A stretch of 49,516 nt of DNA from Oscillospiraceae bacterium (GTDB taxonomy: Bacteria; Bacillota; Clostridia; Oscillospirales; Ruminococcaceae). The stretch lies in NCBI GenBank assembly GCA_024404815.1, contig JAKSPL010000013.1, forward strand, positions 1 through 49,516, read 5' to 3'. Below the pieces are notes generated by a model, which worked only from the letters and a program-made list of their open reading frames with translations, had not been told where the DNA came from and made no database searches. Both the position numbers and the translations under genes were made by a program. Positions 1 through 8,055 of the stretch are shown one piece after another; the first letter of the stretch is position 1, and every line of letters starts with the position of its first letter.

Positions 1-1
1 A

Positions 2-52
2 TTTGATTGCGGAGCAATCAAAGAGGGGAAACCCCAACGAGGGGTTTCCCCT
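2..52. repeat. Two adjacent perfect palindromes (repeat-family module)
   Basis: Bases 2-10 and 14-22 form a 9-bp hairpin with a GGA loop. Bases 24-35 and 41-52 form a perfect 12-bp hairpin (AGGGGAAACCCC arm). They resemble the GGGGAAACCC...GGGGTTCCCC modules of the intergenic repeats at 18.2, 23.5 and 42.3 kb, so this is probably the end of a repeat copy cut by the window edge. Confidence 0.6.
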
Positions 53-73
53 GAAAACTGAACGGCACAAGAG

Positions 74-232
74 AAATTTGGGGACGCTGTCCTCAAACCC
101 CTGCCAAAGGGACAATGGTCCCTTTGGAATCCCATTTTAGCACGAATGTTAGTATGTTAAGGGCGGAGATACGGTTCTCTGCCCTTTTTGTATGCTGACA
201 CGGGAACTGTCCGCAGAGCGCGAAACAGCCTG
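74..232 (+). repeat. Dispersed intergenic repeat, copy 1, with terminator-like hairpin
   Basis: The segment starting TTTGGGGACGCTGTCC, with an inner CCAAAGGGAC/GTCCCTTTGG hairpin followed by ATCCCATTTTAGCACGAATG, recurs nearly base for base at 42046-42165. It carries a GGGCGGAGA...TCTCTGCCC hairpin followed by a T run (about 160-193), which would act as a terminator for an upstream gene. The tail CCGCAGAGCGCG is shared with the second module type at 18.1 and 42.2 kb. The rest of 1-313 holds only this repeat and the promoter below. Confidence 0.7.
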
Positions 233-242
233 TGATTTATGA

Positions 243-271
243 TTGACAAAAAAACGCAGTTGTGCTATACT
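243..271 (+). promoter_or_regulatory. Sigma-A promoter for the DUF2156 gene
   Basis: TTGACA at 243-248, 17-nt spacer, TATACT at 266-271, with TGTGC before the -10. The first codon of the downstream gene is about 43 nt further on. Confidence 0.75.
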
Positions 272-313
272 GATAGTATCCCAAATTGTACTTAGAAAGG
301 TGTCATCAGACGC

Positions 314-1225
314 ATGACCATATCATTTCACGCGCCGACGCTTTTAGACCGTGAAGCGGTCTGTCAGGCGGCGGAAACTGCACACGCGATGGAGAATGAT
401 GCGGCTTTTGCAAGCATCTACTTGCTCAGACGAAAATATCAGACAGAAATCGCGTTTGCAGGCGACACACTCCTGCGCCGTTATCGTGCAGGTGTCCGCA
501 AGGACTGCTTTGGTTTTCCGCTCGGTACGGAAATTCCACGCGGCATTTCGATTTGCGCGGAAGCCGCCGCCAAAGAGGGAATTCCGCTGCGGTTCGGACT
601 GCTGACACAGGAGATGTGTGCGGAACTGGAACGGCTTTACCCGTCGGGATTTCGTTTCACGCCTGCGGAAGGATATACAGAATATTTGTATTTGCAGGAA
701 AATCTTGCAGAGATGAAAGGCAGCCGCTACCACAAAAAGCGCAATCATATCGCACAGTTTCACCGCGGATACCCCGATGCGGAGATTCAGCCGCTGATTG
801 CGGAAAATGCAGACTTTGCGGTGAAAATCGCAAGGAAGTGGCTGGAGAATCGTGAAAACCCTGCCGACTTGTCCGTACAGTTGGAATTCGGCTGTATTCA
901 GGAGGCGGCGGCAAACTGGGATGCGCTCGGACTTTCTGGACTTTTGCTGTACGCCGAGGGAAAACCCATCGGCATGACCGTTGTATCGGAAATTGCAAGC
1001 GGAGTGGCAGATGTCCATTTCGAAAAAGTCATCCCGAATTATCCGCACGCATGGCCCGTTGTGGCAAATGCGATGGCGAAATGCCTGCCGAATGTGACAT
1101 ATCTCAATCGGGAGGAGGACTTGGGCGAGGGCGGAATGCGTGCCTCGAAAACATCCTATCATCCTGATTTGCTCCGCGAGAAATTTTTTGCGCAGTGGTG
1201 CGGAAAGGAGCTGCCGATTTGCTGA
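314..1225 (+). CDS. DUF2156 / phosphatidylglycerol lysyltransferase C-domain-like protein
   Basis: A 303-residue protein resembling the DUF2156 (LPG synthase C-terminal) family, which has a double GNAT-like fold. The recognisable signature is near residues 137-152, KGSRYHKKRNHIAQFH, matching the family's K-Y-H-x-KRN-H-I-x-x-F block. Members either aminoacylate lipids (MprF C-terminal domain) or have unknown acyl/aminoacyl-transfer roles; no membrane segments are visible here, so it is the stand-alone soluble form. The start at 314 is the first Met of the frame; the nearest Shine-Dalgarno (AGAAAGG, ending at 300) is 13 nt away, longer than ideal. Its last codons overlap the next gene, suggesting one transcript. 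The substrate is not predictable. Confidence 0.75.
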   Translation: MTISFHAPTLLDREAVCQAAETAHAMENDAAFASIYLLRRKYQTEIAFAGDTLLRRYRAGVRKDCFGFPLGTEIPRGISICAEAAAKEGIPLRFGLLTQEMCAELERLYPSGFRFTPAEGYTEYLYLQENLAEMKGSRYHKKRNHIAQFHRGYPDAEIQPLIAENADFAVKIARKWLENRENPADLSVQLEFGCIQEAAANWDALGLSGLLLYAEGKPIGMTVVSEIASGVADVHFEKVIPNYPHAWPVVANAMAKCLPNVTYLNREEDLGEGGMRASKTSYHPDLLREKFFAQWCGKELPIC

Positions 1226-1710
1226 GATCCGTATTTGGAGCAGAAACCTGTGCGAAATGCAGGAACTGCTGTGTATTTGAGCCGCAGAGTGCGTGGGAAC
1301 TGCCGACATTTTCCGCAGTGTCCGTACTGCGTCTTTCCGATGTGCAGGCAGAAGCGGAGGGCACACGTTACCGCATCACGCTCCCGTATGATGAAACAGG
1401 GGATGCAAAGCCGTGTCCGTTTCTGGATCCCGATTCGGGCTGTACGCTGCCTGCGGAAGAAAAGCCGTTTGCGTGCAGTATCTGGCCTTTGCGCGTCATG
1501 CGGAAAGCAGACGGGGAGATTGTCTTTGCGGTCTATCAGGGCTGCCCCGGCGTTCCCGAAGAAAAACTGCCGCAGCTTGAACAGCTCTTGGAAAACGGAC
1601 TGAAAACACGCATTTACGAAGAAGTCGGAAAAGACTCCTCGCTGATTCTTCCCTACCATCCGAAGTATCGGATTTTGCACACCAAGTTTGATTCGGGAAT
1701 GCTCCCGTAA
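1219..1710 (+). CDS. YkgJ-type CxxCxxCC metal-binding protein
   Basis: About 163 residues with the YkgJ / zinc- and iron-chelating (CxxCxxCC) layout: an N-terminal CAKCRNCC motif, then CPFL followed by CTLP and a FACSIWPLRV segment. These cysteines match the family's metal-binding set. Function in this family is poorly known. I chose TTG at 1219 because a strong GGAAAGGAG site ends 8 nt before it; the upstream GTG codons at 1195/1198 have no such site. The start overlaps the stop of the DUF2156 gene (1223-1225) by 7 nt, so the two are probably translationally coupled. Confidence 0.75.
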   Translation: MLRSVFGAETCAKCRNCCVFEPQSAWELPTFSAVSVLRLSDVQAEAEGTRYRITLPYDETGDAKPCPFLDPDSGCTLPAEEKPFACSIWPLRVMRKADGEIVFAVYQGCPGVPEEKLPQLEQLLENGLKTRIYEEVGKDSSLILPYHPKYRILHTKFDSGMLP

Positions 1711-1744
1711 CATATGATTTTCATGAAAAGAGAGGGCACGAAAA

Positions 1745-2680
1745 ATGGCAATTAACTTTCACATTCCGGGATTTACACATCACTTCAACATGAACCGAAT
1801 GCTGCTGGGACTGATGGAGCGTTATCCTGAGGCATTCTATGACGATGTCCGCGTCGATTCGATGTACGGTGTTTTTCCGCCGTCTATCTGGAACGGCGGC
1901 AGAACGATCGGCGAGATCTTCCCTGTTGAGGAGATGAAGCGCGTCATTGCAGAGATCAACGGCATGGGCATTTCTCTGCGTTATACATTCACAAATCCGC
2001 TGGTCAATCCGTCGCATCTCGACGACCGCCACTGCAACAACTGCCTGAAACTGGCAGAACGCGAGGACGGTCTGAACGCAGTCATCGTGGTATCTGACCT
2101 GCTGGAAAACTACATCCGCAAGAATTACCCCACCTACCGCATCGTATCCTCGACCTGCAAGCAGATCCGTGATTTTGATGCACTCTGCGAAGAACTGGAA
2201 AAGGACTACGCGCTGGTCGTTCTGGACTACAACTGGAACAACAACTGGGAGATGCTGGAAAAACTGCCGCACAAGGAAAAGGTGGAAATTCTGGTCAATG
2301 CAGTCTGCGAACCGAATTGTCCGCGCCGCGGCGACCACTACAAATATCTCGGCAGAACACAGATCGGCTATGTCGAGCACCTGAAAAAAGAAGGTCCCTA
2401 TAAGCCCTACAAGCTGACCGAGGATTTCACCTGTCCGCATATGGGCAGAATGATCTACGACACAACCGATTTCTGCACACACATCACACCGCAGGATATC
2501 TACGAAAAGTACGTACCGATGGGATTTACCAACTTTAAGATCGAGGGACGCTCTGCGCTGCCCGTCAATGTCATCGAAAGCTATATGTATTACATGGTCA
2601 AGCCTGAATACCGTGACAAGATGCGTATGTATTTCCACCTGTCGATGTATCAGTCGGGCATGATTGAATTCAAGGACTGA
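1745..2680 (+). CDS. U32-like protein of unknown function, paralogue A
   Basis: A 311-residue protein I do not recognise as a named product. Near the C-terminus it has MGFTNFKIEGR followed by a tyrosine-rich helix, closely resembling the FKIEGR signature of peptidase U32-type TIM-barrel proteins (YhbU, RlhA, UbiU/V). Cysteines occur as CNNC, STCK, a CEPNCPRR pair and a CPH, and could bind a metal or Fe-S cluster as in UbiU/UbiV/RlhA. It shares FPP-x-x-WNGGRT, GI-x-LR-x-TFTNP, SSTCK, LPHKEK and YVEHLK blocks with the protein at 23870-24829, so the two are clear paralogues. A GAGAGGG ribosome site precedes ATG 1745. It follows the CxxCxxCC gene by 34 nt. The U32 link is inferred from motifs only. 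Confidence 0.7.
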   Translation: MAINFHIPGFTHHFNMNRMLLGLMERYPEAFYDDVRVDSMYGVFPPSIWNGGRTIGEIFPVEEMKRVIAEINGMGISLRYTFTNPLVNPSHLDDRHCNNCLKLAEREDGLNAVIVVSDLLENYIRKNYPTYRIVSSTCKQIRDFDALCEELEKDYALVVLDYNWNNNWEMLEKLPHKEKVEILVNAVCEPNCPRRGDHYKYLGRTQIGYVEHLKKEGPYKPYKLTEDFTCPHMGRMIYDTTDFCTHITPQDIYEKYVPMGFTNFKIEGRSALPVNVIESYMYYMVKPEYRDKMRMYFHLSMYQSGMIEFKD

Positions 2681-2746
2681 TTTTGAGGCGTGATACGGCG
2701 GAAACTGTGTAAATCGCCCAAATTTGCGGCGCGGTTTCTGTATTGC

Positions 2747-2775
2747 TTGACAAAGCCACAGCCGCGTGCTATAAT
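2747..2775 (+). promoter_or_regulatory. Sigma-A promoter of the XRE-cupin/acyl-CoA ligase cluster
   Basis: TTGACA at 2747-2752, 17-nt spacer, TATAAT at 2770-2775 with CGTGC before it. This is close to consensus. Transcription would cross the 18-codon ORF at 2833 and the terminator at 2952 before reaching the XRE gene. Confidence 0.85.
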
Positions 2776-2832
2776 ATACACTAGCGTCAGTAGAATTTTT
2801 TGCTGACAATACTTAGAAAGGAACGATTTTTT

Positions 2833-2889
2833 ATGAGCTTCGCAGGATTGCTCGCGCTCGTACTTCGACTTATGGTGCTGGTACCATAG
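2833..2889 (+). CDS. Candidate leader peptide, 18 codons, Leu/Val-rich
   Basis: ATG at 2833 with an AGAAAGGAA ribosome site upstream opens an 18-residue frame, MSFAGLLALVLRLMVLVP, ending at TAG 2887-2889. Six Leu (TTG, CTC, CTC, CTT, CTT, CTG) and three Val occur in 18 residues. A 6-bp hairpin (TATGGT/ACCATA, 2871-2888) overlaps its stop. A strong terminator follows 63 nt later. Promoter, short hydrophobic ORF, terminator and then the structural genes is the layout of a transcription-attenuation leader. It may instead be a small membrane peptide, or a chance ORF. No family is recognised. Confidence 0.5.
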   Translation: MSFAGLLALVLRLMVLVP

Positions 2890-2951
2890 GCCTCTGTCGT
2901 TGTGCGCTGAGCGGTTTGCAAGCTTTCCGAAAATCGCTGAATATGCCAATG

Positions 2952-2984
2952 ACGGTGAGAGGCACGCGCTTTTCACCGTTTTTT
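2952..2984 (+). terminator. Intrinsic terminator inside the leader (attenuator candidate)
   Basis: ACGGTGAGAGGC (2952-2963) pairs with GCTTTTCACCGT (2968-2979), giving a 12-bp stem with two G-T pairs and an ACGC loop, followed by six T. It lies between the promoter at 2747 and the XRE-cupin start at 3023, so it would limit transcription into the cluster unless overridden. Confidence 0.8.
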
Positions 2985-3022
2985 CTTGCATTTGTATTTT
3001 TGAAAAAAGGAGGATTATTCTT

Positions 3023-3568
3023 ATGCAGAATATTAACGAAATCGCAGCTCGTATCCGCGAGCTGCGTGAGGTATGCGACTATACGCAGGAAGCGCTGGCG
3101 GCTGAACTGGGCATTTCTCCCGAATCCTATGCAGGCTACGAGGAGAACGGCGACTTTCCGATCAGTGTGATCTACGAAATTGCAAACAAATTTCATGTGG
3201 ATTTCAATGAACTGGTCACAGGCGAACCGAGCCGTATCGACACCTATCAGGTCGTCCGCCGCGGTAAGGGCAGAAGCATCAGCCGTTTCGAGGGCTATCG
3301 TTTCAAGGACCTCGCGTTTCGTTTCGCTGATAAGGTCATGCAGCCGCTGCTGGTCACATTGGAACCCTCCGATGAGCCTGCAAGCCTTGTAACACACGCA
3401 GGACAGGAATTTAACCTTGTCCTGAAAGGCAGCGTTGCTGTCGTCTTTGAGAACGAAGAGATCATTCTGAATGAGGGTGATTCGATTTATTTCGACCCGA
3501 CACATCCGCATGGTCAGCGGTGTGCAGGCGATTCGAAAGCGCGTTTCCTCACGATGATTGCAGAATAA
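3023..3568 (+). CDS. XRE-family transcriptional regulator with C-terminal cupin domain
   Basis: A 181-residue protein. Residues about 5-60 form an XRE/Cro helix-turn-helix (RIRELREVCDYTQEALAAEL, then the SPESYAGYE recognition region). Residues about 105-180 form a cupin_2 barrel with TLEPSDEP, HAGQEFNLVLKG and an EGDSIYFDP-x-HPHG strand that carries the usual metal/ligand histidines. Such proteins sense small molecules and often regulate adjacent genes. ATG 3023 follows AAAAAAGGAGGA, a strong site; an upstream in-frame extension to 2900 crosses the terminator and is not credible. It lies 47 nt before the acyl-CoA ligase gene, so it probably autoregulates the cluster. Confidence 0.88.
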   Translation: MQNINEIAARIRELREVCDYTQEALAAELGISPESYAGYEENGDFPISVIYEIANKFHVDFNELVTGEPSRIDTYQVVRRGKGRSISRFEGYRFKDLAFRFADKVMQPLLVTLEPSDEPASLVTHAGQEFNLVLKGSVAVVFENEEIILNEGDSIYFDPTHPHGQRCAGDSKARFLTMIAE

Positions 3569-3615
3569 AAATGTTTTCGGATTGTTTGAATCTCTGAAAG
3601 GAGTAAATAAGCATC

Positions 3616-5280
3616 ATGCTGTTAGACCGTTATCTACCGCGCATTGATTTTGATTCCTATGAGGATTTCAAGGAGAATTACCGCGTCAATGTTCCTGACA
3701 ATTTCAATTTCGGCTGGGACATTGTCGATGAATGGGCAAAGCAGGAGCCTGATAAAAAGGCACTTGTCTGGCTGTCAAAGGACATGGAGGAGAAAACCTT
3801 CACCTTTACGGACATTTCCAAGCTGTCGAATCAGACCTGCCACTATTTCAAGAGCATCGGGCTCAAAAAAGGTGACGTTGTACTGCTGATCCTGCGCCGC
3901 CGCTGGGAATACTGGGTGGTAGCGACCGCACTGCACAAGCTGGGTGTCATTCTCATCCCGGGCAACCTGCTGTTTACCACACACGACATCGCATACCGCG
4001 GCAATATGGCAGGTATCTCTGCAATTATTGCCTGCGACGATGAATATATCCGCGGACAGATCGACGGTGCCGCACCCGAGATCGCAACGCTTCGCAAGAA
4101 AATTGCCGTTGCAGAGCCGCGTGAGGGCTGGGATTTCTTCGAGGAGGAGATCGCCAAGTACCCCGATACGTTCGAGCGTCCGACAGGTGAGGAGGCTACC
4201 CGCACCGAGGACACCATGCTGATCTATTTTACGTCCGGTTCGACCGGTATGCCGAAGATGGTCTGCCATAATTTTGCGCATCCGCTCGGTCATATCGTCA
4301 CCGCGAAGTATTGGCATCAGGTACAGGAAAATAAACTCCATATGTCCATTTCCGATTCCGGCTGGGCAAAATTCGGCTGGGGCAGAATCTACGGACAATG
4401 GATCTGCGGCGCAGTCATTTTCTGCTATGACTTCATTGGCAGATTCAACGCGCAGAACATCCTGAAAGTCATCAGCGAATACAAGGTGACGACATTCTGC
4501 GCGCCGCCGACAATGTTCCGCTTCATGTTGCAGGAAGATATGACAAAGTACGACCTGTCGAGCATTGAGAACTTCTGCAATGCAGGCGAACCGCTGAACC
4601 CCGAGGTATTCAACCGCATTTATGAGCTGACAGGCAAGAAAATGCGCGAGGGATTCGGTCAGACGGAGGGTACGGTACTGGTCGCAAACTTCCCGTGGAT
4701 CGACCCGAAGCCCGGTTCTATGGGCAAGCCGTCGCCGCTTTATAATATTCATCTGATCCGTTCGGACGGCGTGGAAGCCGAGGACGGTGAAGAAGGCAGC
4801 ATTATGATCTGCGGTATTGACAAATATCATCCGACAGGTCTGTTCACAGGCTACTATAAGAATCCCGAAATGACGCACGATGTACTGGGCGGCGAGAATT
4901 ACGATACCTGCGATGTGGCATGGCGTGATTCCAAGGGCTACTACTGGTTTGTCGGCAGAAATGACGATGTCATCAAGTGTTCGGGTTATCGTATCGGACC
5001 GTTTGAGGTCGAGAGTGCGCTGCTGACGCATCCTGCGGTCGTCGAGTCGGCGATCACAGGCGCACCTGATCCGATCCGCGGTCAGGTCGTAAAGGCAACG
5101 GTCGTTCTGGCGGCAGGCTATACGCCCTCGCCCGAACTGACGAAAGAATTGCAGGATCATGTCAAGAAAGCGACTGCACCGTATAAATATCCGCGTGTCA
5201 TCGAGTATGTGGATGAACTTCCGAAAACACTCGGCGGAAAGATCAAGCGTGCAGAGATCCGCAGACACGACGAGAACTAA
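3616..5280 (+). CDS. AMP-forming acyl-CoA synthetase (ACSM/acetyl-CoA-synthetase type)
   Basis: A 554-residue adenylate-forming ligase that would activate a carboxylic acid to an acyl-AMP and then an acyl-CoA. The P-loop-like motif YFTSGSTGMPK is near residue 205, the GFGQTEGT motif near 350, and the hinge plus C-terminal domain contain YRIGPFEVESAL; the catalytic Lys of GGKIKR is near residue 541. Overall layout resembles medium-chain acyl-CoA synthetases. A GAAAGGAG site precedes ATG 3616. It is followed 46 nt later by a second ligase fused to a TIM barrel, so both probably serve one pathway. The acid substrate cannot be told from sequence. Confidence 0.88.
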   Translation: MLLDRYLPRIDFDSYEDFKENYRVNVPDNFNFGWDIVDEWAKQEPDKKALVWLSKDMEEKTFTFTDISKLSNQTCHYFKSIGLKKGDVVLLILRRRWEYWVVATALHKLGVILIPGNLLFTTHDIAYRGNMAGISAIIACDDEYIRGQIDGAAPEIATLRKKIAVAEPREGWDFFEEEIAKYPDTFERPTGEEATRTEDTMLIYFTSGSTGMPKMVCHNFAHPLGHIVTAKYWHQVQENKLHMSISDSGWAKFGWGRIYGQWICGAVIFCYDFIGRFNAQNILKVISEYKVTTFCAPPTMFRFMLQEDMTKYDLSSIENFCNAGEPLNPEVFNRIYELTGKKMREGFGQTEGTVLVANFPWIDPKPGSMGKPSPLYNIHLIRSDGVEAEDGEEGSIMICGIDKYHPTGLFTGYYKNPEMTHDVLGGENYDTCDVAWRDSKGYYWFVGRNDDVIKCSGYRIGPFEVESALLTHPAVVESAITGAPDPIRGQVVKATVVLAAGYTPSPELTKELQDHVKKATAPYKYPRVIEYVDELPKTLGGKIKRAEIRRHDEN

Positions 5281-5326
5281 GTTCCCAAAAGTTTTCCCCC
5301 GCAAATTCATGAGAGGATGAAATCCT

Positions 5327-7849
5327 ATGAAAATCTGTTTTTCGACACTCGGCTGTCCCGATTTTGATTGGTCTGACGTCTATTCGATGGCGAAGGACTT
5401 AGGCTTTGACGGTATTGAGCTGCGGTCGCTGGGCATTCCTGCCGACCCGTACCGTACCAAGCCGTTTACGGGCGCACAGCTCCCGAAAACCGTTGCCAAG
5501 CTGGAATCGCTGCATTTGCAGATTCCCTGTGTCAGCTCGAACTGCTGCCTGAACGAACGGGCGAATGAAACGCAGACCAGAGCAGAACTGCTTGGCTGTA
5601 TGGAGCTTGCACAGGCAGTCGGTGCATCCTATATCCGTGTGCTGGGCGACCGCAATCCTGAACCGTCCGAAGATGTGGACGATGCGTATGTGGCAGAATT
5701 GCTGCGTTCGCTGGCTCCCGAAGCAGAAGCGCACGGCGTAACACTTCTTGTTGAAACCAACGGCGTATACAGCAATACTGCACGCTTGAAAAATCTGCTG
5801 GACAGCGTTGGAAACCGTTTTGTGGCTGCCCTCTGGGATATGCACCATCCGTACCGTTTTGGCGGTGAAACGCCGCAGCAGACTGTTTCCACGCTCGGCA
5901 GCTATATCAAGTTTGTCCATACCAAGGACAGCGCGATGCGTGACGGCAAGCTGGTCTATGAGATGATGGGCAGCGGTGATATGCCGCTGGACGATATGAT
6001 GGCGGCACTGGAAAGCATCAACTACAACGGCTATGTGTCGCTGGAATGGGTAAAACGCTGGATGCCTTCGCTTTCGGATGCAGGTATCGTATTCCCTGCA
6101 TTTGCAGAGTATATGACGAAATACCGCAAGAAGCACAAGCATGATCTGCAAGTGAACAACCGCGGCGACGGCAATTATATCTGGCCGAAAGAACGCCTGA
6201 TCTCCTACACGTTCCCTGATGTGCTGGACCGTGTGTGCGAGGCATTCCCGAACCAGTACGCATTCCGCTATACAGAACTGGATTACACAAGAACCTATCC
6301 GCAGTTCCGTGACGATGTTGATACCTTTGCGCGTGCGCTGATCGCAATGGGCGTCGGCAAGGGTGACCATGTGGCGATCTGGGCAACAAACGTCCCTGCG
6401 TGGTATATCACATTCTGGGCAACGACCAAGATCGGCGCGGTGCTGGTTACGGTCAACACGGGCAACAAGATCCACGAAACCGAGTATCTGCTGAAACAAT
6501 CCGATACCCACACGCTGGTCATGATCGACGCTTACAAGGGTACGGACTATGTCGAGATCATGCAGACACTCTGTCCGGAACTGAAAACCTGCGAGCCCGG
6601 AAAACTCAATTCTGCAAAATTCCCGTATCTGAAAAATATCATCACCATCGAGAGCAAGCAGCCCGGCTGCTATTCGTGGGAGGAAGCTCTGGCACTCCAC
6701 GAGCAGGTACCGCTGACCGAGGTGGAAAAACGCCGCCGTGCCATCAAAAAGGACGATGTTGCGAATATGCAGTATACGTCCGGTACGACAGGCTTCCCGA
6801 AGGGCGTTATGCTGACGCACAACAATGTCATCAATAACGGCAAGGCGATCGGTGACTGTATGGACTTGTCCACCGCAGACCGCATGATGATTCAGGTGCC
6901 GATGTTCCATTGCTTTGGCATGGTGCTGGCAATGACGGCATCCGTCACGCACGGTGTCACCATGTCCCCGATCACGGCATTTTCGCCGCGCAAGGGACTG
7001 GACTGCATCAATCGCGAGAAGATCACCTGCTTCCACGGCGTCCCGACCATGTTTATTGCAATGCTTGGACACGAAAACTTCGAGAAAACAGACTTTTCGC
7101 ATATGCGCACGGGCATCATGGCTGGTTCTCCCTGCCCGATCAAGACGATGCAGGAAGTCATCGAACGGATGCATATGCCTGAGATCTGCATTACCTACGG
7201 ACAGACCGAGGCTTCTCCTGCAACGACTATGAGCAAGACGACCGATTCCCTTGAAACGCGCGTCAACACGGTCGGCGGCCCGATCTTCGGTGTCGAGTGC
7301 AAGATCGTCGATCCCGAAACGGGCGAAGAACTGGGCGACAATCAGGACGGCGAGTTCTGCGCACGCGGCTATAACATCATGAAAGGCTACTACAAGATGC
7401 CTGAGGCAACTGCGGCGGCGATCGACAGCGATGGCTGGCTGCATTCGGGCGACTTGGCACGCAGACTGCCCGACGGCAATTTCAAGATCACAGGCAGAAT
7501 CAAGGACATGATCATCCGCGGCGGTGAAAATATCTACCCGAAGGAGATCGAAGACTTCCTCTATACGCATCCCGATGTGCGTGATGTACAGGTCATCGGT
7601 GTGCCCGACAAGCAGTACGGCGAGGAGGTCATGGCTTGCGTCATCCGCAATGAGGGCGCAGAGTGTACCGAGGAGAGCCTGAAAGAGTATGTGAAAACGC
7701 ACATGGATAAGTGCAAAACACCGCGCTATATCGTATTTGTCGAGGAATTCCCGATGAATGCGGCAGGCAAGATTTTGAAATACAAGATGCGTGAGCAGGC
7801 AGTTGAACTGCTTGACCTGCATCAGGCGAACAACATTGTAACTGCATAA
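5327..7849 (+). CDS. Fusion: xylose-isomerase-like TIM barrel + AMP-forming acyl-CoA ligase
   Basis: An 840-residue two-domain protein. Residues 1 to about 275 are a sugar phosphate isomerase/epimerase-like (AP endonuclease 2) barrel with a full candidate metal set: E143 (VETNG), D171 and H174 (WDMHHP), H198 (FVHTKD) and E240 (SLEWV). Residues about 285-840 are a complete acyl-CoA synthetase with QYTSGTTGFPKG, ITYGQTEASP, GWLHSGD, GRIKDMIIRGGENIYP and a C-terminal AAGKILK lysine. No stop or frameshift separates the halves. RBS GAGAGGATG precedes ATG 5327. It is last in the cluster, before the terminator at 7859. The ligase half resembles FadD-type enzymes. Substrates are unknown; the fusion suggests that a sugar-like or hydroxy acid could be isomerised and CoA-activated, which is inference. 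Confidence 0.85.
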   Translation: MKICFSTLGCPDFDWSDVYSMAKDLGFDGIELRSLGIPADPYRTKPFTGAQLPKTVAKLESLHLQIPCVSSNCCLNERANETQTRAELLGCMELAQAVGASYIRVLGDRNPEPSEDVDDAYVAELLRSLAPEAEAHGVTLLVETNGVYSNTARLKNLLDSVGNRFVAALWDMHHPYRFGGETPQQTVSTLGSYIKFVHTKDSAMRDGKLVYEMMGSGDMPLDDMMAALESINYNGYVSLEWVKRWMPSLSDAGIVFPAFAEYMTKYRKKHKHDLQVNNRGDGNYIWPKERLISYTFPDVLDRVCEAFPNQYAFRYTELDYTRTYPQFRDDVDTFARALIAMGVGKGDHVAIWATNVPAWYITFWATTKIGAVLVTVNTGNKIHETEYLLKQSDTHTLVMIDAYKGTDYVEIMQTLCPELKTCEPGKLNSAKFPYLKNIITIESKQPGCYSWEEALALHEQVPLTEVEKRRRAIKKDDVANMQYTSGTTGFPKGVMLTHNNVINNGKAIGDCMDLSTADRMMIQVPMFHCFGMVLAMTASVTHGVTMSPITAFSPRKGLDCINREKITCFHGVPTMFIAMLGHENFEKTDFSHMRTGIMAGSPCPIKTMQEVIERMHMPEICITYGQTEASPATTMSKTTDSLETRVNTVGGPIFGVECKIVDPETGEELGDNQDGEFCARGYNIMKGYYKMPEATAAAIDSDGWLHSGDLARRLPDGNFKITGRIKDMIIRGGENIYPKEIEDFLYTHPDVRDVQVIGVPDKQYGEEVMACVIRNEGAECTEESLKEYVKTHMDKCKTPRYIVFVEEFPMNAAGKILKYKMREQAVELLDLHQANNIVTA

Positions 7850-7858
7850 AATGAAAAT

Positions 7859-7902
7859 AAGAACCGCCCCCGATTCCATTACCAATCGGGGGCGGTTCTT
7901 TT
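7859..7902. terminator. Strong intrinsic terminator
   Basis: GAACCGCCCCCGATT (7861-7875) and AATCGGGGGCGGTTC (7884-7898) form a perfect 15-bp stem with an 8-nt loop, followed by TTTT. It ends the acyl-CoA ligase transcript; being symmetric with A's on the other side, it could also stop the convergent uvrB transcript. Confidence 0.9.
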
Positions 7903-8055
7903 GTGGAGGAACTTGGGATTGCTTTTGCTTCGACGAGTCCCGATCGTCTTATGAACTCCCTCTCTATCTATATATACGGAAAACGGAAGCAAAAGGTCAC
8001 GGGTTTTTGAAAAGTTTTTCTTTGAATTTGAGCAGCGTACAAACTTATGGTTGGA

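Noticed and set aside
3775-5310. Long minus-strand open frame (511 codons) under the acyl-CoA ligase gene
   Set aside because: It is the antisense shadow of a conserved gene; the product has no recognisable domain and is rich in Cys/Arg/His as expected for such shadows.
5399-7885. Minus-strand open frame of 828 codons under the fusion gene
   Set aside because: The plus strand encodes two complete catalytic domains; the antisense product shows no motifs and no ribosome site. The length follows from the codon bias of the real gene.
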